The notes under the pieces: generated by a model
Database searches by the model: none
What the model was told of the DNA's origin: nothing
Seen by the model: only the letters and a program-made list of their open reading frames with translations
Translations under genes and position numbers: made by a program
Shown: piece by piece, positions 38,418 to 39,905 of the stretch
Numbering within the stretch: the first letter of the stretch is position 1
Layout: every line of letters begins with the position of its first letter
IMG/VR virus record: IMGVR_UViG_3300046516_000635
Location: 1 to 39,905 of that record
Source of the DNA: a virus
DNA: 39,905 nt
Direction: 5' to 3' (one strand)

Positions 38418-39905
38418 TTGGCATCCAGCACCAGCAATATCGATCAAGTCAGTCAGTCACAATCGTCGAAAGAAATCACGATCAATGCACTATTGGATGC
38501 CGCTAGTCCGGCGACTTTGTACGGTCGCAGGCAATCAACAACAAGCGGCCTTACCTGGGGTTATTACGGCGGCACGATCCTGCTGGGCAGCACGGCGACA
38601 CAGATAGCCAACGGCACGCTGACGCTTTCAGTCAGTTCCACCAGCTACATCCAGGCAAATCCAAGCAGTGGTGCGGTTACAAGCAATACCAGCGGATTCA
38701 CCGCCGGCTATTGGCAATTATATGTTGTCGTGACTGGCACATCGACCGTCACCAGTTATACCGACAATCGGGTGCTTGGTCAGAGTTTGACGGGGGGATT
38801 CGTCAATCCCATGACAGCGGCCGGCGATCTTATTATCGGCGGGACATCGGGGGCAGCGGCGCGGCTCGGTATCGGCTCGACCGGCTTTGTGCTGACCGTA
38901 GTTGGCGGCGTTCCTGTATGGGCTGCGGTTCCGGCGCCGATCATCGGTAGTTCTGCGCTGACCGACTTCGCCAATGTAGCAGGAACTACGACGGGGCTAA
39001 CTTACGGGTATAACGCAGGTACCATCCGCAGTGACAACGCGACTGCTGCCGTGGCGGCTGGCACGCTGACACTAGCGGCCAGCACGACCAACTATGTCGA
39101 AGTGACTGGCGCTGGTGCTGTGTCATCGAATACGACTGGCTTTACATCGGGGCGCTTCCCGATCTGCACAGTGGCGACCGGCGCTTCCACGATTACGACG
39201 ATCACTGATAAGCGAGGGTTCGCTAGTGTGGGAGGTGCAGGCGGTACATTTACCGGCGGCACGCTGACCAGCGCCTTGAATGAAGCGCCCACTGTCACCA
39301 TCGCGTCGGCGGCGACCGTTGCTATTGGTGCCGCAGCCGCCAACAGCGTCACCATTTCTGGCACGACCACGATCACCGCGTTTGATTCCATTGCGGCAGG
39401 CGCATTTCGCCGGGTTGTGTTCAGCGGAGCACTGCTACTGACGCATAACGCAGCGTCATTGATTTTGCCAGGTTCGGCAAACATCACGACGGTTGCAAGT
39501 GACGTTGCTGAATTTTTGTCGCTCGGATCGGGAAACTGGCGCTGTACGAGCTATACGCGCGCAAGTGGTGCTGCGCTTGTTTCTTCAGGCGGTGGACTGA
39601 CTAACTTCACTGAGGCAGTGAATACAGCCGCGCCAAATGCAACGGTGCCTGTAGTTTCGTTAACCGCTGCCAATGCCGCTACCAATGTTGATTTTGCAAT
39701 ACGACCTAAAGGCACTGGCGCGATTACCGGACATGTTGCTGACAGTACGGCGACCGGAGGAAATAAACGGGGTTCTTCGGCAACAGATTTGCAAACAAAT
39801 CGCACTGCCGCTGCTCAAGTAGCAAGCGGTCTTTATGCAACCATTGCAGGGGGGAGCACTAACACAGCCAGCGGACAGGGTTCTACAGTACCAGGTGGTG
39901 AGTTA
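38418..39905 (+). CDS. Tail fibre protein, N-terminal part (continues at 9-662)
   Basis: 496 codons from a TTG start at 38418 behind an AGGAG site to the window end. No in-frame ATG gives a better start, and the SSTSNIDQVSQSQSSKEITI opening is like phage fibre N-termini (DUF2793-type). Two similar modules follow, each with TLAASTTNYVEV or a variant, SNTTGF and a TDKR or DNR end, typical of virion-attachment parts. Repeats of YadA-head type begin near the end (STNTASGQGSTVPGG). Joining to base 9 gives about 713 residues. The fibre probably binds the host receptor. Confidence 0.85.
   Translation, partial: MASSTSNIDQVSQSQSSKEITINALLDAASPATLYGRRQSTTSGLTWGYYGGTILLGSTATQIANGTLTLSVSSTSYIQANPSSGAVTSNTSGFTAGYWQLYVVVTGTSTVTSYTDNRVLGQSLTGGFVNPMTAAGDLIIGGTSGAAARLGIGSTGFVLTVVGGVPVWAAVPAPIIGSSALTDFANVAGTTTGLTYGYNAGTIRSDNATAAVAAGTLTLAASTTNYVEVTGAGAVSSNTTGFTSGRFPICTVATGASTITTITDKRGFASVGGAGGTFTGGTLTSALNEAPTVTIASAATVAIGAAAANSVTISGTTTITAFDSIAAGAFRRVVFSGALLLTHNAASLILPGSANITTVASDVAEFLSLGSGNWRCTSYTRASGAALVSSGGGLTNFTEAVNTAAPNATVPVVSLTAANAATNVDFAIRPKGTGAITGHVADSTATGGNKRGSSATDLQTNRTAAAQVASGLYATIAGGSTNTASGQGSTVPGGEL

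Noticed and set aside
38418-39905. Second set of DGR variable repeats in the tail fibre
   Set aside because: No match to the template block 8132-8237 was seen in the fibre. Its repeats are YadA-type structural repeats.

Overview
The window is best read as the complete circular genome of a temperate, siphovirus-like phage with a non-contractile tail, opened inside its tail-fibre gene. The last eight bases (gtgagtta) repeat the first eight. Collapsing that overlap joins 38418-39905 in frame to 9-662, giving one fibre protein of about 713 residues. An attP-like site next to the integrase (3' half of a tRNA-Asn(GUU) gene followed by a tRNA-type terminator) fits an excised or circular form rather than a prophage in a chromosome. 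The host is probably a betaproteobacterium of the Burkholderiales. That is inferred from the style of the tRNA fragment and from the small early proteins, CII-like regulator and head-tail genes, which resemble Burkholderia-type phages. No species can be named. No gene-free stretch exceeds about 300 bases.

Layout. 9-2120 (+): fibre C-terminus, two small membrane proteins (holin candidates), SAR endolysin, nested Rz/Rz1. 2177-2262: attP. 2382-14005 (-): one long leftward early/lysogeny region. It runs from a promoter near 14040-14067 through small early genes, DUF2303, DUF3310, a diversity-generating retroelement (DGR), a C5 DNA methyltransferase and accessory genes to a DUF4224 protein and the integrase. 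14236-15348 (-): S24 (CI-type) repressor and a secreted protein. 15430-19986 (+): YdaS/Cro-like regulator, a micro-protein, CII-like regulator, winged-helix protein, Toprim-VapE primase/helicase, an inverted-repeat cluster that may be the replication origin, and a Q-like late regulator. 20233-39905 (+): HNH, P27 small terminase, large terminase, HK97-type portal, ClpP-like protease and capsid, connectors, tail tube, frameshifted tail chaperones, a two-TM protein, tape measure, distal tail proteins, NlpC/P60 peptidase, J-like tip protein and fibre.

The most notable system is the DGR at 7012-10458. It has a reverse transcriptase with YVDD and IGNLSSQ motifs, an Avd-like accessory protein, one 106-bp template repeat (8132-8237), and three tandem target genes. 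Each target ends in a 106-bp variable repeat. By direct comparison all 41 substitutions between the template and the three variable repeats lie at template adenines (coding strand), which is the signature of adenine-specific mutagenic retrohoming. The targets are small DUF1566-like proteins without signal peptides. They lie in the leftward operon, not in the tail module. Each is followed, 38 nt after its variable repeat, by the same short hairpin.
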